The notes: generated by a model from the sequence alone, not told the origin. A stretch of DNA of 64,000 nt from Edaphobacter sp. (GCA_025462645.1 JAOAPB010000064.1:185208-249207); one strand, 5' to 3'; shown: positions 8,046 through 17,317, counted from the stretch's first letter. Numbers and translations are program-made.

Positions 8046-9623
8046 TTAACGAAGAACGAACGCGTACAGGGTATCGCCCGCCGCTGCTACGATGTATTGC
8101 AGGCCGTCGAGCTCGTAAGTTATAGGACCGTTGCTCACGATGCCGTCCAGGCCAGCGTGCCACAGAACTGCGCCCGTGGCCGCGTTGAACGCAACCAGGT
8201 TCGATGTGGTATCGCCAGTGAAGAGCAGGTTACCGGCTGTGGTCAGAACTCCGGAGCGCCCTCCCGCGCTGGGCCACTCGTGGTTCCAGCGGACCTTACC
8301 GGTCTTGTAATCAATGGCGCGAAGCGAGGCGCGCGACCATCCGCCACGGTCGTTGCCCGCCCAGCCCTCAGGTTTCTTGTTGTTGTCGTAGACGTAGTAG
8401 ACACTGTACGCGTCGTAGGCTGGAACATAGAGCAGGCCGGTGACCGGGTTGAAGCTGGGCGGATACCAGTTAGCCGCACCTGCCTGGTTGGGAGCGACGA
8501 GTGCCCCGTTCGGCTTAGCCATCTTCTCGGGATTCGGAATCGGCGAGCCCTTCGCATCGACGCCGAGCGTCCAGTTCTGCTTCGCGAAGGGCGTACTCAG
8601 CAGGGCCTTGCCGTTCGTACGATCCAGAAGGAAATACCATCCGTTTCGACTGGCCTGCGCCAGCAGCTTGCGCTTCTGGCCGGCGATAATCCCATCAATT
8701 AGCACCGGCGTCTGTACGGCGTCCCAGTCGTGGGTGTCGTGTGGATTCGGCTGGAAATACCAGACGAGCTTGCCGGTGTCGGGATTCAGCGCGCAGATGG
8801 TGGAGGTGTACAGGTTGGCGCCGGGTCGCGCGGCACCGTTGATGACGGGCTGCGCGTTGCCGGTGCCAAAGTAGTAGAGATTCAGATCGGGATCGTAGGT
8901 GCCTGCCACCCAGGTCATGCCGCCACCGTGCAGCATGGCTTCGTCGTTGGGCCAGGTCCTGGCCTCGGGCTCGCCGGGGTTGGGGTGCGTGTACCAGCGC
9001 CACTGCAGAGCGCCAGTCTCGGGGTCGTGGGCTTCGATGTAGCCGGGAATGTCGAAGTCGTCGCCACTGATACCTACCATGACGTGGTTCTTCACGATGA
9101 CCGGCGCCACGCTACCGAAGTAGAACTGGTCCGGATTGCCGATGGACACGTGCCACTTCTCCTTGCCGGTGGCGATGTCGATGGCGACCAGGTTGCAGTC
9201 TTCCGTCTCGAAGTAAAGCGTGTTGCCCAGCACGGCTGCGCCGCGGTTGCCGATGGTCTCGCCACCCTTGCTGGCCCAGTCGAACTGCCACAGCTTCCGC
9301 CCGTTGCGAGCGTCCACAGCCCATACGTGGCTGGGTACCGTGAAGTAGAGAACGCCGTTCACTTCCAGCGGTGTTGCTGAGATGCGCCTGCCGCCACCGG
9401 TGGTGGTTTCTACGCGGAAGCTCCACGCGAGCGACAGCTGCTTCACGGTAGTCGTATTGATCTTCACCAGCGGGCTATAGCGGCGACCGGAGTAGTCGCC
9501 GTTGTGGGTGGGCCAGCTGTCGGCCAGCTTCGCAAGATCGGGCTTCGCCATCTTGGGCGTCGCTTGTGCGTGGAGTGTAGCCGGCGGGACGAATAGGGAG
9601 AGGATCAATGCCAGCAGCTTCAT
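8046..9623 (-). CDS. PQQ-dependent (quinoprotein) dehydrogenase, periplasmic
   Basis: A 525-residue protein with a signal peptide (LLALILSLFVPPATLHAQ) and an eight-bladed quinoprotein beta-propeller. The start reads WPTHNGDYSGRRYSPL, the family hallmark of the first blade. Repeated PQQ blade signatures follow: AVDARNGRKLWQF, AIDIATGKEKWHV, AHDPETGALQWRW, ALNPDTGKLVWYFQ, AIDYKTGKVRWNH and AFNAATGAVLWHAG. It oxidises an alcohol or sugar in the periplasm and passes electrons to cytochrome c. There is no fused heme domain. Its start codon overlaps the stop of the upstream cytochrome c gene by 4 bp (ATGA), so the two are translationally coupled and surely partners. Substrate is unknown; nearby ThuA and TIM-barrel genes suggest a carbohydrate. 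Confidence 0.92.
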   Translation of the reverse strand: MKLLALILSLFVPPATLHAQATPKMAKPDLAKLADSWPTHNGDYSGRRYSPLVKINTTTVKQLSLAWSFRVETTTGGGRRISATPLEVNGVLYFTVPSHVWAVDARNGRKLWQFDWASKGGETIGNRGAAVLGNTLYFETEDCNLVAIDIATGKEKWHVSIGNPDQFYFGSVAPVIVKNHVMVGISGDDFDIPGYIEAHDPETGALQWRWYTHPNPGEPEARTWPNDEAMLHGGGMTWVAGTYDPDLNLYYFGTGNAQPVINGAARPGANLYTSTICALNPDTGKLVWYFQPNPHDTHDWDAVQTPVLIDGIIAGQKRKLLAQASRNGWYFLLDRTNGKALLSTPFAKQNWTLGVDAKGSPIPNPEKMAKPNGALVAPNQAGAANWYPPSFNPVTGLLYVPAYDAYSVYYVYDNNKKPEGWAGNDRGGWSRASLRAIDYKTGKVRWNHEWPSAGGRSGVLTTAGNLLFTGDTTSNLVAFNAATGAVLWHAGLDGIVSNGPITYELDGLQYIVAAAGDTLYAFVLR

Positions 9624-10438
9624 TTTAGCGTTACCAGGTACGTCGTCAGATTGTGGATGTCCGCGTCGGTGTACTTATCCAACAGATCGATGTGGGCAGC
9701 GAAGGGATCGACTGTCGTCACGGTTGTTCCTGCGATGCGGTTGAAAGATCGGTACTCGCCCGACTTCTCACGAAACGCGACGGTGAAGTCGTCGATGCGG
9801 AGAAGGTCGCCGCTGTAGACCTTGCCCGAGGGCAGTTTTACTGTGACCTGCATCTTGCGCCGAATGAAGAGGCCGGAGCCGGGGAAGAGAAACTTTTGTT
9901 GCAGCGCATCGGGTGGGTATCGCGTGGCCAAACCGGCAAAGTCTCCCGTCGCCGAGTGGCACTTGTTGCATCCGCCGGTACCGTTGAAGTAGGCCTCGCC
10001 CGCCTTCGCGTCGCCGCTCAGCAGGTTCGTCGGTTGAGCAGTATAGCCGCTCCTCAGGATGCCGTTGACGGATGCGGTTAGGAACTGCGATAGGTCAGCG
10101 AGCTGTTTTTCGTTGAACTTGAAATTGTGGTTCGGGCTGGTCGTCAGAAGCGGACCAAGGTCCTTCCCGTATAGCATCTCGCGGCGGTCATGCAGAACAG
10201 CCAGCGAGCGCAGCAGATCGGGCGCGTTTGCCGTGCCGCGTGTGTCGTCTCCGTGGCAGCGCGCGCAGTTGCTGGCGTAGACCTTCGATCCGCTCTCTGC
10301 CGAAGCGGGATCGACGGCGGGCCTTGGAAACTGGGCAAGCAACGAAGCAGCGCCGAGGCATAGCAGAGACGCGGCATACACAAAATTCAAGAATCGCTTC
10401 TTCACTTCATCCAACTCCGCGCTTTTGTCGGTGCCCAT
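9620..10438 (-). CDS. Di-heme cytochrome c, electron acceptor of the PQQ dehydrogenase
   Basis: A 272-residue exported protein. A hydrophobic export segment (FVYAASLLCLGAASLLAQ) is followed by two CxxCH heme sites: CARCH in the N-terminal domain and CNKCH around residue 156. The C-terminal ~90 residues (VTVKLPSGKVYSGDLLRIDDF) resemble the short beta-domain found between hemes in acidobacterial PQQ-dehydrogenase partners. The called start is ATG-like at 10438; a GTG at 10405 would place the Lys-Lys-Arg of the signal at the N-terminus and may be the true start. It precedes the dehydrogenase with a 4-bp overlap. The gene is divergent from the TIM-barrel gene at 10529, leaving only 90 bp for both promoters. 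Confidence 0.9.
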   Translation of the reverse strand: MGTDKSAELDEVKKRFLNFVYAASLLCLGAASLLAQFPRPAVDPASAESGSKVYASNCARCHGDDTRGTANAPDLLRSLAVLHDRREMLYGKDLGPLLTTSPNHNFKFNEKQLADLSQFLTASVNGILRSGYTAQPTNLLSGDAKAGEAYFNGTGGCNKCHSATGDFAGLATRYPPDALQQKFLFPGSGLFIRRKMQVTVKLPSGKVYSGDLLRIDDFTVAFREKSGEYRSFNRIAGTTVTTVDPFAAHIDLLDKYTDADIHNLTTYLVTLK

Positions 10439-10528
10439 CGATTACCATCCAATTATGCAGCACAGTTCGCATGCCATGTGACGCGTACTCCCTTTACTCT
10501 AAACTTACTTGCCAGCACAGGAGACCCG

Positions 10529-11425
10529 ATGAATCGTCGCGAGTTCCATAAATTATCGATGCCCGCATTGCTTGCGCCCTTGCTGCCCGGTGGCAGTGTC
10601 TTCGCCTCGCCTGCGCCTGCTATGCCTCCCGACAATGGCGGCCATAAGTTCTCCGTCATGCTGTGGACGCTGCCCAAGGGTCTCACCTTCGAGCAGCAGT
10701 TGGACATGGCAGCGGCGGCTGGTTTCGACGGAGTCGAGGTCGGAAATGAGTATGAGAAGTGGACGTCGGAAGAGTGGAAGCGGAATCTTGCAAAGAAGCA
10801 GGCGCTCGGCATCGAGGTCGACAGCGCCGTGCCGGGGCGAAACGCGCTGGCCGACCATTCCAAGCGGACCGCTCTTCACGACGATCTGATGAAAGCAATT
10901 CCCGGTGCAAAGGAGCTGGGTTGCAAACAGTTCATCTACACCGCGTTCACTCGCGTTCCGGAACAAACGCCAGAGCAGCAGAGGGCCGCGATCGTTGACA
11001 CGCTGAAGTACGCTGCGGATCTCCTCGAGAAGGAGGGAATCGAAATCGTACTGGAGCCGATCGACCTTCTGGAACACAAGCAGGAGGCTGTGACCAGCGT
11101 TGCCGAGGCCTTCGAGATCACACGCGCGGTAGGCAGCCCGCGGGTCAAGGTGTTGTACGACTTCTACCATGAACAGCGTCAGGCGGGGAACCTGATCGAG
11201 AAGCTCGAAAAGAACATCGACCAGGTCGGCCTGGTGCATATTGCAGACGTTCCGGGCCGACACCAACCGGGCACGGGCGAGATGAACTATGTCAACATCT
11301 ATCGCAAACTGGCCTCGCTGCACTATGACCGCTATATCTGCATGGAGTTCTCGTCGGTCGGCGATCCGGTGACGATTCTCAAGGCCGCACGGCTTGAGGC
11401 CATTATGGCGATGAAGGGTGTTTAA
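10529..11425 (+). CDS. Tat-exported sugar phosphate isomerase/epimerase (hydroxypyruvate-isomerase-like TIM barrel)
   Basis: A 298-residue protein from ATG 10529, preceded by AGGAGA at 10518-10523. The N-terminus MNRREFHKLSMPALLAPL is a twin-arginine signal, so export is expected although hydroxypyruvate isomerases are cytoplasmic. The barrel shows FSVMLWTL at the start, AAAGFDGVEVG, IEIVLEPIDLL with a metal-ligand Glu, VKVLYDFYHEQRQAGNL, and VGLVHIADVPGRHQPGTGEMNY, which is the strongest match to the Hyi branch; CMEFSSVGDP carries the last Glu. Divergent from the cytochrome c/PQQ dehydrogenase pair, it may act on the oxidised product, which is inference. Its stop overlaps the stop of the convergent Lnt-like gene by 4 bp. 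Confidence 0.87.
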   Translation: MNRREFHKLSMPALLAPLLPGGSVFASPAPAMPPDNGGHKFSVMLWTLPKGLTFEQQLDMAAAAGFDGVEVGNEYEKWTSEEWKRNLAKKQALGIEVDSAVPGRNALADHSKRTALHDDLMKAIPGAKELGCKQFIYTAFTRVPEQTPEQQRAAIVDTLKYAADLLEKEGIEIVLEPIDLLEHKQEAVTSVAEAFEITRAVGSPRVKVLYDFYHEQRQAGNLIEKLEKNIDQVGLVHIADVPGRHQPGTGEMNYVNIYRKLASLHYDRYICMEFSSVGDPVTILKAARLEAIMAMKGV

Positions 11426-12918
11426 CGTGGTGTTGGTGACTGCACCGGGCGACTAATGGGAACTGGCTGCCGCAATGCACGGCCGCGCAGCCGCACCATC
11501 TGCATCATCGCAAACACCAGCAACGCAATTGCAATCCAAGCAAACGAGTCGCCCAGTAACTGATACACCGTCCAGCTGTGCGCCGCGGGCACGTCCACTA
11601 ATAGCGTCGCAAACGGTGCGGAGCTGCTGCTCACCTCGCCCACAATGCGGCCCCGGTCGTCGCTCACCGTCAGAAAGCCGTTCTTCGCCGCACGCGCGAT
11701 GCTGAAGCCGTCTTCCACGCCGCGCATCACCGCGATGTGTCCGTGCCAGCTCCCGTCCACCACGAAGTCCCACGCCGGAACCAGCATCAGGCCTGCACCG
11801 GCCTGGCCGTAGAGACGCGCGGGCGACGCGAAATCCATGTCCTTGCAGATTGCCACGCCCCACTTCTGCTTCGGTCTCGGCAGCACCGTCAGTGTCGTCC
11901 CCGGCTTCAGGTTCGACTCGAACGGCGGCAGCATGTGCTCCTTGTCGTAACGTTGCACGACTGAGCCCGGAACATAAATCCGGGCCTCGTTGTACTTTAT
12001 GGGAGCGTCCACATGCACAACGCCCGCGACGATCGTCGCTCCCGTCTGGGCTGCAAGCGACTGCAACACCGCATCCGTTCTCGCGGCCTCGCCTTCGAGG
12101 GTCACCCCAAGCTTCTCCGGCATCACGATCGCCTGAGCCCCCTCGGTCGCAAGCCTCTCCGCTTTACGCGCATAGTCACGAAACAGCCGCTCGGTATCGG
12201 CACCCGGATCAGTAACCGTAGCATTCGCCTTCTCGTCTGAGGTGATGAGCCCCACCTTCACCATCTGCGTCTGCGGCAGCGCCAGCCGCACCACACCAAA
12301 CACCAGCACGGCCGCGACCACTCCAACGCCCGTACCCGCAACCTGCAGCGCGCGCTTCGCTGAGGTATGCCTCAGATGTAGCCCAATCGCAATCGCAGCA
12401 GGAAACAGCAGCAACACGAAGCTCATTCCCCACGGCCCCGTGATCGAAGCAAGCTGCAGAAACGGTAGAAACTTCAGCTGCGAGTAGGCAAGACTTCCCG
12501 CCGACCCATGTGGCGATGTTATGTTACGCACATACTCGCTCGTCACCCAGACCGCGGGGAGAGCAAGCAGCCCGCTCCATACCGCGCCACGCAACACCAG
12601 CACGCGAAACAGCAGCGCTCCAGCGGCAAAGACGACACCAGTAGCCAAGAAGATACCCACCCACGCAGAGCGCGGCATCCCCAGCGTTTTGGTGAAATAA
12701 CTCCACATGTTCAGATTGCCCAGCATCATCACGGCCACTGCCATCAGCGCCGCCTCCCACCATTTCCTTCGCAACGCAAACAGCAGCACCGGCAGCGGCG
12801 CAAACCACATCAGCGGCCACCACGGCTCGAGACCATTGCCGAAGTAAAACATCGCTGCAGTCGCGAGGGTTGCCAGCACTACTTCCACTACCCGTCGGTA
12901 ACTATGTGCGAATGCCAT
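11422..12918 (-). CDS. Apolipoprotein N-acyltransferase-like membrane nitrilase
   Basis: A 498-residue protein with about six N-terminal transmembrane segments (to ~215), a nitrilase-fold domain (~220-455) and a C-terminal membrane anchor (DSFAWIAIALLVFAMM). The nitrilase triad is visible: Glu in IVMPEKLG, Lys in YDKEHMLPPFE and Cys in VAICKDMDF. This is the architecture of Lnt, which adds the third acyl chain to lipoproteins in the inner membrane. Typical Lnt has WPE and VCYE/ICYE around these residues; here they are MPE and ICKD, so it may be a divergent paralogue with another acyl acceptor. Its start overlaps the end of the TetR gene by 17 bp, so it is translated from the same transcript and presumably repressed by that TetR. 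Confidence 0.75.
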   Translation of the reverse strand: MAFAHSYRRVVEVVLATLATAAMFYFGNGLEPWWPLMWFAPLPVLLFALRRKWWEAALMAVAVMMLGNLNMWSYFTKTLGMPRSAWVGIFLATGVVFAAGALLFRVLVLRGAVWSGLLALPAVWVTSEYVRNITSPHGSAGSLAYSQLKFLPFLQLASITGPWGMSFVLLLFPAAIAIGLHLRHTSAKRALQVAGTGVGVVAAVLVFGVVRLALPQTQMVKVGLITSDEKANATVTDPGADTERLFRDYARKAERLATEGAQAIVMPEKLGVTLEGEAARTDAVLQSLAAQTGATIVAGVVHVDAPIKYNEARIYVPGSVVQRYDKEHMLPPFESNLKPGTTLTVLPRPKQKWGVAICKDMDFASPARLYGQAGAGLMLVPAWDFVVDGSWHGHIAVMRGVEDGFSIARAAKNGFLTVSDDRGRIVGEVSSSSAPFATLLVDVPAAHSWTVYQLLGDSFAWIAIALLVFAMMQMVRLRGRALRQPVPISRPVQSPTPR

Positions 12919-13477
12919 TCAAATACCTCCCAAACGATCTATGGCAGAAGGCGCGGAACTCCGACGACGACATCGCCATGCGTCCTCCCAGATAAAGCAT
13001 GATGAGACCCTGCATCAACGCACCCGTCTCGAAGACGATCTCCCACACATCGTCATTGCGCAGGTAGCCTGCCTCCATCGCGCGCGCAATCACATCGGCC
13101 GACACATTCGCCGTCGGAGACCGCCTCGTCCTGAAGTCCTGCGGATACTGCCGCGCGCCCTCGCGCTTCGTAAGAAACATCAGCTCGAACAACCGCGGGT
13201 TGTCGAAGGCATGGTCGAGAAAGACATCGAGTATCTTCAGGAGCTGCCGATCGAACGCGCCCGTCAGCCGCAGACCCGCAAGCTTCGCCGTCAGCTCGAC
13301 GAACCCTGCATTCGCCAGTGCATTCAGCAGCCCATCTCGATTCGGATAGTGTCGGTAGAGCGCCATCGGTGTAATACCGACGGCGGTTGCTACCCTCCGC
13401 ATGGTCACACCCTCGGCTCCCTCTTTATCGAGCAGCCTGCGTGCCGCGCCGGCGATCTTCTGTATCGTCGTTGCCAT
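12902..13477 (-). CDS. TetR/AcrR-family transcriptional regulator
   Basis: A 191-residue regulator from ATG 13477. The N-terminal helix-turn-helix reads AGAARRLLDKEGAEGVTMRR followed by VGITPMALYRHYPNRDGL, a standard TetR DNA-binding domain; the rest is the helical ligand/dimer domain, ending LYLGGRMAMSSSEFRAFCHR. A GTG at 13495 would add six residues, but that codon lies inside the operator palindrome. No Shine-Dalgarno sequence precedes ATG 13477, so the message may be leaderless or start within the operator. The gene overlaps the downstream Lnt-like gene by 17 bp. Autoregulation through the repeat at 13478-13515 is very likely; the inducer is unknown. Confidence 0.9.
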   Translation of the reverse strand: MATTIQKIAGAARRLLDKEGAEGVTMRRVATAVGITPMALYRHYPNRDGLLNALANAGFVELTAKLAGLRLTGAFDRQLLKILDVFLDHAFDNPRLFELMFLTKREGARQYPQDFRTRRSPTANVSADVIARAMEAGYLRNDDVWEIVFETGALMQGLIMLYLGGRMAMSSSEFRAFCHRSFGRYLNGIRT

Positions 13478-13515
13478 GTATACACTGTATACCACAGATG
13501 GTATACAGTGTATAC
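13478..13515. promoter_or_regulatory. Tandem palindromic TetR operator (perfect 16-bp inverted repeat)
   Basis: Arms 13478-13493 (GTATACACTGTATACC) and 13500-13515 (GGTATACAGTGTATAC) are exact reverse complements with a 6-bp spacer. Each arm is itself a palindrome built from two GTATAC half-sites around a 3-bp centre, so the element offers four half-sites, enough for two TetR dimers. It abuts the ATG of the TetR gene, so bound repressor would block transcription or initiation of the TetR/Lnt-like operon. Confidence 0.8.
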
Positions 13516-13785
13516 GGTTTTCTCTCGGTTGAATTGTATGGATTGTTATTGCTGTCGACCATCAGACGATTATTCGATTTCCGTCCCGAGAGAGACATCG
13601 AATGGCCCATTCCTGCTCAGAGTTTCGATTCGCGGGCAAATAGTCTTTTCACTAGGGAAGGAAGTCGATTATTTTCCATAGGCCGGGACTAATCGATCAG
13701 TGTTCATATACGAAGCGAGTTTTCTTGTACTCAGCAGGAACCCAATCGCAGACTGACCTGCAACACAAGCGATCGAACCAAGATG

Positions 13786-13812
13786 GAGGGACGTGTTGTT
13801 CACACGTCCCTC
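13786..13812 (-). terminator. Probable terminator hairpin of the first TonB receptor gene
   Basis: Perfect 11-bp arms (13786-13796, 13802-13812) enclose a 5-nt loop 23 bp beyond the stop codon of the minus-strand receptor gene. The following minus-strand bases are only moderately T-rich. The remaining bases 13516-13785 contain no recognisable gene and must hold the promoter of the TetR operon. Confidence 0.55.
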
Positions 13813-13834
13813 GCTCCGGTGGAATTGGTTTTCG

Positions 13835-16800
13835 TTAGAAGTGGAATCGTGCAGAGAGTTGAGCTACCCGCGCATCCGGAGTCTCCGCCGCAGTCCCCGA
13901 GCCACCGAACCTAGTGCTTGTTATCTGGCCGAAGCTGCTTCCAATTGTTGCGTTTGGCTGTCCGTAAGCCGGGGTGTTGAAAGCATTGAATAGATCGGCT
14001 CGAATATCAAGCGCCGTCTCGTGGTAAAGGTTGAACTTCTTGAACAGGGAGAGATCAACTCGGTTGTAGCCAGGTCCATAGACCACGGAGCGGCCATAAC
14101 CGCCGTAAGCTTGAATATCGTTAGGGCCTTGAGCCACGGGCGGATTAGCGAATGCGCACGGGTTGAACCAGGTGGCCACTGTGCCGGTCTTCGTGGCGCA
14201 GGTAACACCTGTTCCGGGGTTTGGCAGGGTGGTGTTGTTCACACCACCTATACGAATACCTTGTGCCTGACCGGCGCCGTTGGTTGGATCATTGCTCGGC
14301 ATCACCACCTGGGGCTGGCCGGACTGGACACGGAATAGCGTCGTGAGGCCCCACCCGCCGACGAAGGTATCGGCGAAGTGTGATTTGTTAAGGTATCGAC
14401 GTCCGATGCCGAAGGGCAGGTCATACTGCAGGTTCACGACGGCACGGTGACGCGTGTCTGCGTAGGACGGGCCGTAGTCATAGCCGTATCCCAGCTGCCT
14501 CCAGTTTCTGTACCCCGAACCGGATTGCCCACTTGCCCCCAAGGGCAAGAACGCGTCATCGAGATTTTTCGAAAATGTATAGGTGGCAAGGAAGTAGAGG
14601 CCGTTAGCGGCTCGGTGTTCGACCGTAGCCTGACCGCCATTGTAATTGCTTACAGCGGAGTAAGACTCGAGGCTGCCGGCTCCGAACTGATTGAACGGAC
14701 GAGCGGCTTGTACGTTCGCGCCTGGCGTTAGCAGGAAAGGAATCTGATTAGGCTTCGGATTTGAAGTCAGATGGCGGCCCAGCGCGCCGACATAAGACAA
14801 TGTGATCGTAGTATCAGCGGTGAGCTGCTGCTGAACTGAAAAATTGAAGGCTTCGGTGTAGGGGGTCTGGATAGTTTTGGGATACATGCGTAAATCAGGC
14901 GTGGAGACGTAATTCGTCAGGCCCTGAGCGATGGCGGCATTGAACCCGTTCTCCAGCGTGAGGCCGTTCGTTGGGCACGCTCCTGCGGCCGTGCATGACC
15001 CGCTGGGGATATTGGAGGTAAACAGGAATGGGGGATTTGCTCCCAGGTTGGGGAAGAAGCCTACGCTCTCGATGCCGCCAAAGAAGATGCCAAAGCCACC
15101 TCGGACAACCGTCTTCTGCGTGACTGAATAAGAGAAACCGAAGCGGGGTGAGAAATTAAGCTTCTGCGCGGAAGCAAGCGAGTTGTTTGACGTATAGACG
15201 ACGGGAATATTGTTTGCAGCCAGGGCGGTTGTAAGCGAGCTGGGCAGCGCGTATTGGCGAGCTCGGTTCGGCAACAGGTACTGCGCCGTGTTGGTGCCGT
15301 AATCAATCAGGAAGTTAGCCTGTCGGCCATCCAGTTCTTCCTGCGGTTGGAAGTATTCCCAGCGGATGCCAAAATTAAGGGCGAGCTTCGACATGGCTTG
15401 CCAGTCGTCCTGGAAATAGGCAGAGCGGTACCAGCGCTGATTATGAACCGTGGAGATGTTCGAGAGGGACGCGTTGTCCATCTGGTTTGCGATGAAGTCT
15501 GCTGCACCGAAACCGGTCGAAGCGGCTTTACCTGGAATCTGGGTGTACTTGCCGGTAAAGTTATAGGTGCCTCGTGGAGTTGTCGGCTGTAACGTTTGCA
15601 CGCGGATGCGCTGGAAGTTCACACCTGTCTTGAGTGTATGGCGATGGATGATTTTGGAGACGTTGTCTAGTATTTGCCCTACATTTTCATACTCGTTCGT
15701 CGGAACATATTCGGGTGAGCCAAAGCTCGTGAGAGTTGTCAGGTTGAAGTGGGGCGTTCCACCGTTCCCGGCACTGAATGGAATGCCTCCGAGACCCAGC
15801 TGTGACGAGATATTTGTGCCTGCAAAAGCCTGCTGATAACTTGCGTTAATCCAGTTGTAGCCGAAGCGAAATTCGTTTGAGAGCGTCGGGGAGAAAAAGT
15901 GGGTTTCGCTCAACGTGAAGTTGCGACCCTTCAATCCAATGTTGCCATCCGCGCCGAAGCCGCCTCCGTCCAGCAGGCCAAAAAGAGCCGGAAAAGTCTG
16001 AGCCTGGTTCACGACACTGTAACGTGAGAAGACCTGATCCTTCGGGCTGGCGTTCCAATCGACGCGGCCATCGTACTGCGTCGTGTTATCGCTTGCCGAA
16101 CCTTGAAACAGGTAGTTGTTGTAGGTCTGCCCAGCAACGCCCAGGTTCGGGGACGGCAGCGCATTCATAACATTCTGCGCGACGGCGTTGACCTGGCCCG
16201 GGCAGAAGACGTTCTGACGGCCTGCACATTGTTGAAGAACGGTGCCGGCGGAGCCGGGAACATACAGCGTGCGTACGTTGCCGCCGGTCAGTGAGGGATT
16301 CAACAGCTCACTGAAATCCCCTGTACGCATTTTGATTGTCGGGAGAGAGTTGATGGAGGTTTGACCAAAGATGATCCGGTTTGCCTCCACATCTCCAAAG
16401 AAGAAGAGCTTGTCCTTGATGATAGGACCGCCAATCGTTGCGCCGAACTGGTTCTGCCGATATTTGGGCTTGACGGACTGGAAGTAATCCCGCGCATTCA
16501 AGATGTCGTTACGCCAATACTCCCAGAGAGAGCCGTGAAATGCATTCTCCCCTGACTTGATGCTCATATTTACAACTGCACCAGCTGCACGGCCGATCTC
16601 AGCGTTGTAATTACTGGTTTGTACTTTGAACTCGGCCAGTGCGTCCGGAACGGGCTTGATGACATACGAGGCCCCGTTAGGAATATCGACGAGCACAGCG
16701 TTATTGTCTACGCCATCCAAGATATAGTTATTTTGCTGCGATCTCTGCCCGTTGGCGGAGAAGTCGCCTTTGTTGGCGCCGCGAGATCCCTGCTCTGCAG

Positions 16801-17317
16801 GGACGACCCCTGGCGTAAGTTGCGCTACAAAGATAGGATTTCTATTGAGCAGCGGCGTTTGGACGATGGCCTGGGCTGAAACAGTTGCGCCGGTAGAGGA
16901 CTCTTGCGTCTGGAGAATCGGCGGAGCTGCGCTTACTTCGATCGATTGATCCGAGGAGGCGGCTCCAAGAGTTAGTGGTACGTCTACACGCGATCCAGCG
17001 GTGACATTCACTCCGCGCTGCACAAAGGATCTGAATCCCTCACTTGAAGCCGTAACGGTGTAAACTCCGATCTTAATCGGAGTGAAGGCATACGACCCAC
17101 TTCGGTCCGTTATGCGTTCAAGAGTGAACCCGGTCTGCTCATTTGTTAACTTGATCTTTGCGTTGGGAATTGTAGCCCCGGTCGCATCTAATGCGGTACC
17201 GACAATCGAGCCTTGGTCCATCTGACTGAGACATCTTGGAACGAGGATAAGAGTGAGCAAAAGGAAGAACGTGAGAGACAACTTGCGCATAGGTGGGAAA
17301 GCAACAGTTTTGATCAT
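13835..17317 (-). CDS. TonB-dependent receptor, Oar-like, with carboxypeptidase-regulatory-like domain
   Basis: A 1,160-residue outer-membrane protein. After the signal (LTFFLLLTLILVPRCLSQ) comes a carboxypeptidase-regulatory-like Ig domain (~33-120: GSIVGTALDATGATIPNAKI, RITDRSGSYAFTPI). The plug domain follows (~130-250: NGQRSQQNNYILDGVDNN, GRAAGAVVNMSIKSGENAFHG) and then a large beta-barrel (LKTGVNFQ, FGIRWEYFQPQ, RGGFGIFFGG). The last residues, LSARFHF, end in the Phe required for BAM-dependent insertion. In acidobacteria these receptors import oligosaccharides or other large substrates; no linked hydrolase reveals the ligand. A start at Met10 (17290) would also give a good signal peptide. 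Upstream is a cluster of palindromes at 17437-17492. Confidence 0.93.
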   Translation of the reverse strand: MIKTVAFPPMRKLSLTFFLLLTLILVPRCLSQMDQGSIVGTALDATGATIPNAKIKLTNEQTGFTLERITDRSGSYAFTPIKIGVYTVTASSEGFRSFVQRGVNVTAGSRVDVPLTLGAASSDQSIEVSAAPPILQTQESSTGATVSAQAIVQTPLLNRNPIFVAQLTPGVVPAEQGSRGANKGDFSANGQRSQQNNYILDGVDNNAVLVDIPNGASYVIKPVPDALAEFKVQTSNYNAEIGRAAGAVVNMSIKSGENAFHGSLWEYWRNDILNARDYFQSVKPKYRQNQFGATIGGPIIKDKLFFFGDVEANRIIFGQTSINSLPTIKMRTGDFSELLNPSLTGGNVRTLYVPGSAGTVLQQCAGRQNVFCPGQVNAVAQNVMNALPSPNLGVAGQTYNNYLFQGSASDNTTQYDGRVDWNASPKDQVFSRYSVVNQAQTFPALFGLLDGGGFGADGNIGLKGRNFTLSETHFFSPTLSNEFRFGYNWINASYQQAFAGTNISSQLGLGGIPFSAGNGGTPHFNLTTLTSFGSPEYVPTNEYENVGQILDNVSKIIHRHTLKTGVNFQRIRVQTLQPTTPRGTYNFTGKYTQIPGKAASTGFGAADFIANQMDNASLSNISTVHNQRWYRSAYFQDDWQAMSKLALNFGIRWEYFQPQEELDGRQANFLIDYGTNTAQYLLPNRARQYALPSSLTTALAANNIPVVYTSNNSLASAQKLNFSPRFGFSYSVTQKTVVRGGFGIFFGGIESVGFFPNLGANPPFLFTSNIPSGSCTAAGACPTNGLTLENGFNAAIAQGLTNYVSTPDLRMYPKTIQTPYTEAFNFSVQQQLTADTTITLSYVGALGRHLTSNPKPNQIPFLLTPGANVQAARPFNQFGAGSLESYSAVSNYNGGQATVEHRAANGLYFLATYTFSKNLDDAFLPLGASGQSGSGYRNWRQLGYGYDYGPSYADTRHRAVVNLQYDLPFGIGRRYLNKSHFADTFVGGWGLTTLFRVQSGQPQVVMPSNDPTNGAGQAQGIRIGGVNNTTLPNPGTGVTCATKTGTVATWFNPCAFANPPVAQGPNDIQAYGGYGRSVVYGPGYNRVDLSLFKKFNLYHETALDIRADLFNAFNTPAYGQPNATIGSSFGQITSTRFGGSGTAAETPDARVAQLSARFHF

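Noticed and set aside
13835..17317. Start at Met10 (17290) as certain start of the first receptor
   Set aside because: Both starts give a plausible signal peptide; the sequence does not decide, so the longer form is reported.
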